The position numbers were made by a program, and so were the translations under genes. Positions 14,179-14,385 of a stretch of DNA of 14,385 nucleotides are shown here, piece by piece. Positions within the stretch are counted from its first letter, which is position 1; every line of letters begins with the position of its first letter. The notes under the pieces are model-generated. The model was not told where the DNA came from. It made no database searches and saw only the letters and a program-made list of their open reading frames with translations. The stretch comes from Clostridia bacterium (GTDB lineage: Bacteria; Bacillota; Clostridia; Oscillospirales; CAG-272), in assembly GCA_900753285.1 (NCBI GenBank), contig CAADYN010000208.1, positions 1-14,385 of the forward strand, in the 5' to 3' direction.

Positions 14179-14230
14179 GGGAATCAGGGTGATGTCGATG
14201 AGTAACACCGCCGCCCGCTGTGAGTTGTGA
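14179..14230 (-). pseudogene. Inverted, diverged maff2-like fragment
   Basis: Read on the minus strand from 14230 leftward, this stretch aligns with the maff2 3' fragment at 14253-14306 at about 40 of 52 positions, with a 2-base gap. Translation gives QLTAGGGV, then after the frameshift VLLIDITLIP, against QLMAGGGV and VVLIGTTLIP in the right-hand copy. It is therefore a decayed piece of a different maff2 gene, head to head with the host copy. It creates the 11-bp perfect dyad 14205-14215/14268-14278. Confidence 0.65.
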
Positions 14231-14249
14231 TTGTTCCTGCTATTTGGGA

Positions 14250-14330
14250 ATGACACAGCTCATGGCTGGCGGCGGTGTGGTGCTGATCGGCACGACCCTC
14301 ATCCCCTTGCTCTCCGGTTTGTTCGGCTAA
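14250..14330 (+). pseudogene. 3' end of a maff2-family conjugation gene, truncated by insertion
   Basis: The frame ATG ACA CAG ... TAA gives MTQLMAGGGVVLIGTTLIP and ends LLSGLFG. This is the C-terminal membrane segment I recognise from Maff2 proteins, short hydrophobic proteins of Firmicute ICE transfer regions that commonly end (G)(M/I)KQLMAGGG...IGTTLIP...LFG. Complete members are about 70 aa, so the first two thirds are missing. The GGA codon before ATG matches the family's Gly-Met, so the break lies at or just before 14248. It marks the host ICE beside the mobilisable element. A short independent membrane peptide is the less likely alternative. Confidence 0.7.
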
Positions 14331-14369
14331 TCCACGGCAAGCCCAGCTTAACCGAAGGGTGGTGAAATA

Positions 14370-14385
14370 TTGGGCAGCATTTTAG
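14370..14385 (+). CDS. First codons of the next ICE transfer gene (partial)
   Basis: A TTG at 14370 reading (M)GSIL is preceded by GGGTGGTGA (14357-14365), a good ribosome site, 40 bases after the maff2 stop. In ICE transfer operons the gene following maff2 usually encodes a VirB6/TrbL-like multi-pass channel protein whose N-terminus often begins in this way. Only five codons are visible, so the assignment rests on position and ribosome site. Confidence 0.4.

Larger units (their letters stand above)
6251..14249. mobile_element. Integrative mobilisable element (right end seen, left end not located)
   Basis: The replication pair, oriT, MOBQ relaxase and serine recombinase form a complete mobilisable element lacking a conjugation machine. 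The right boundary is placed at about 14248-14249, a GA dinucleotide, because the maff2 reading frame of a host conjugative element begins there. The XRE and toxin-antitoxin genes are probably part of it. The left boundary is arbitrary: the operon at 176-6132 may be cargo, and the true left end may be beyond base 1. Confidence 0.7.

Noticed and set aside
14205..14278. Large GC-rich hairpin as terminator or structured RNA
   Set aside because: The arms are explained by two inverted maff2-like coding fragments; no T run follows.
1..14385. CRISPR array, tRNA or rRNA genes, IS element ends
   Set aside because: No regularly spaced direct repeats, tRNA-like cloverleaf, rRNA-like sequence or transposase gene was seen on either strand.

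Overview
The window reads as low-to-mid GC Firmicutes DNA, most likely a gut clostridium of the Ruminococcaceae/Oscillospiraceae/Lachnospiraceae type. This is inferred from the strong AGGAGG-type ribosome sites, the sigma-A promoters, the MOBQ-type mobilisation module with a DUF3847-like partner, the large serine recombinase, and a lipoprotein with the cysteine pattern common in these families. No genus can be fixed from sequence alone. Almost everything here is accessory DNA.

Left part (about 180-6132, all minus strand): a six-gene unit reading leftward from a clear sigma-A promoter (TTGATA, 17 bp, TAAAAT; 6104-6132). In order of transcription it holds an unlisted 41-codon ORF (5894-6019) whose stop lies inside a terminator-like hairpin, a small secreted Ser/Thr/Gly-rich protein, an intercistronic hairpin, a lipoprotein, a 748-aa tandem-duplicated ABC-2 permease, its ATPase, and a NYN-domain nuclease-like protein. 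A Rho-independent terminator follows (176-222). The layout resembles loci that pair a secreted peptide with a large membrane protein and an ABC ATPase, such as the lactococcin 972 type, but no homology to a known toxin can be claimed. This is the best candidate for an undescribed system.

Middle (6251-7746, minus strand): an XRE regulator, then a YafQ-type toxin and DinJ/RelB-type antitoxin with an excellent promoter (7718-7746).

Right part (about 7809-14159, plus strand): the core of an integrative mobilisable element. It has a CHC2 zinc-finger primase-like protein, an overlapping P4/D5-type helicase, a cluster of TACGCG repeats, a DUF3847-like protein, a MOBQ oriT, a MobA/MobL relaxase, a small conserved-looking ORF and a large serine recombinase. 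The replication genes and the toxin-antitoxin promoter diverge from 7700-8060.

Right edge (14160-14385): immediately after the recombinase gene the sequence becomes the 3' end of a maff2-type conjugation gene of a larger conjugative element, followed by a ribosome site and the first codons of the next transfer gene. The mobilisable element therefore appears to be inserted inside maff2 of an ICE. Just inside the junction is a second, diverged and frameshifted maff2-like fragment in inverted orientation. The left end of the element and the 5' half of maff2 are not visible, so whether the left-hand operon is cargo of the element is unproven.
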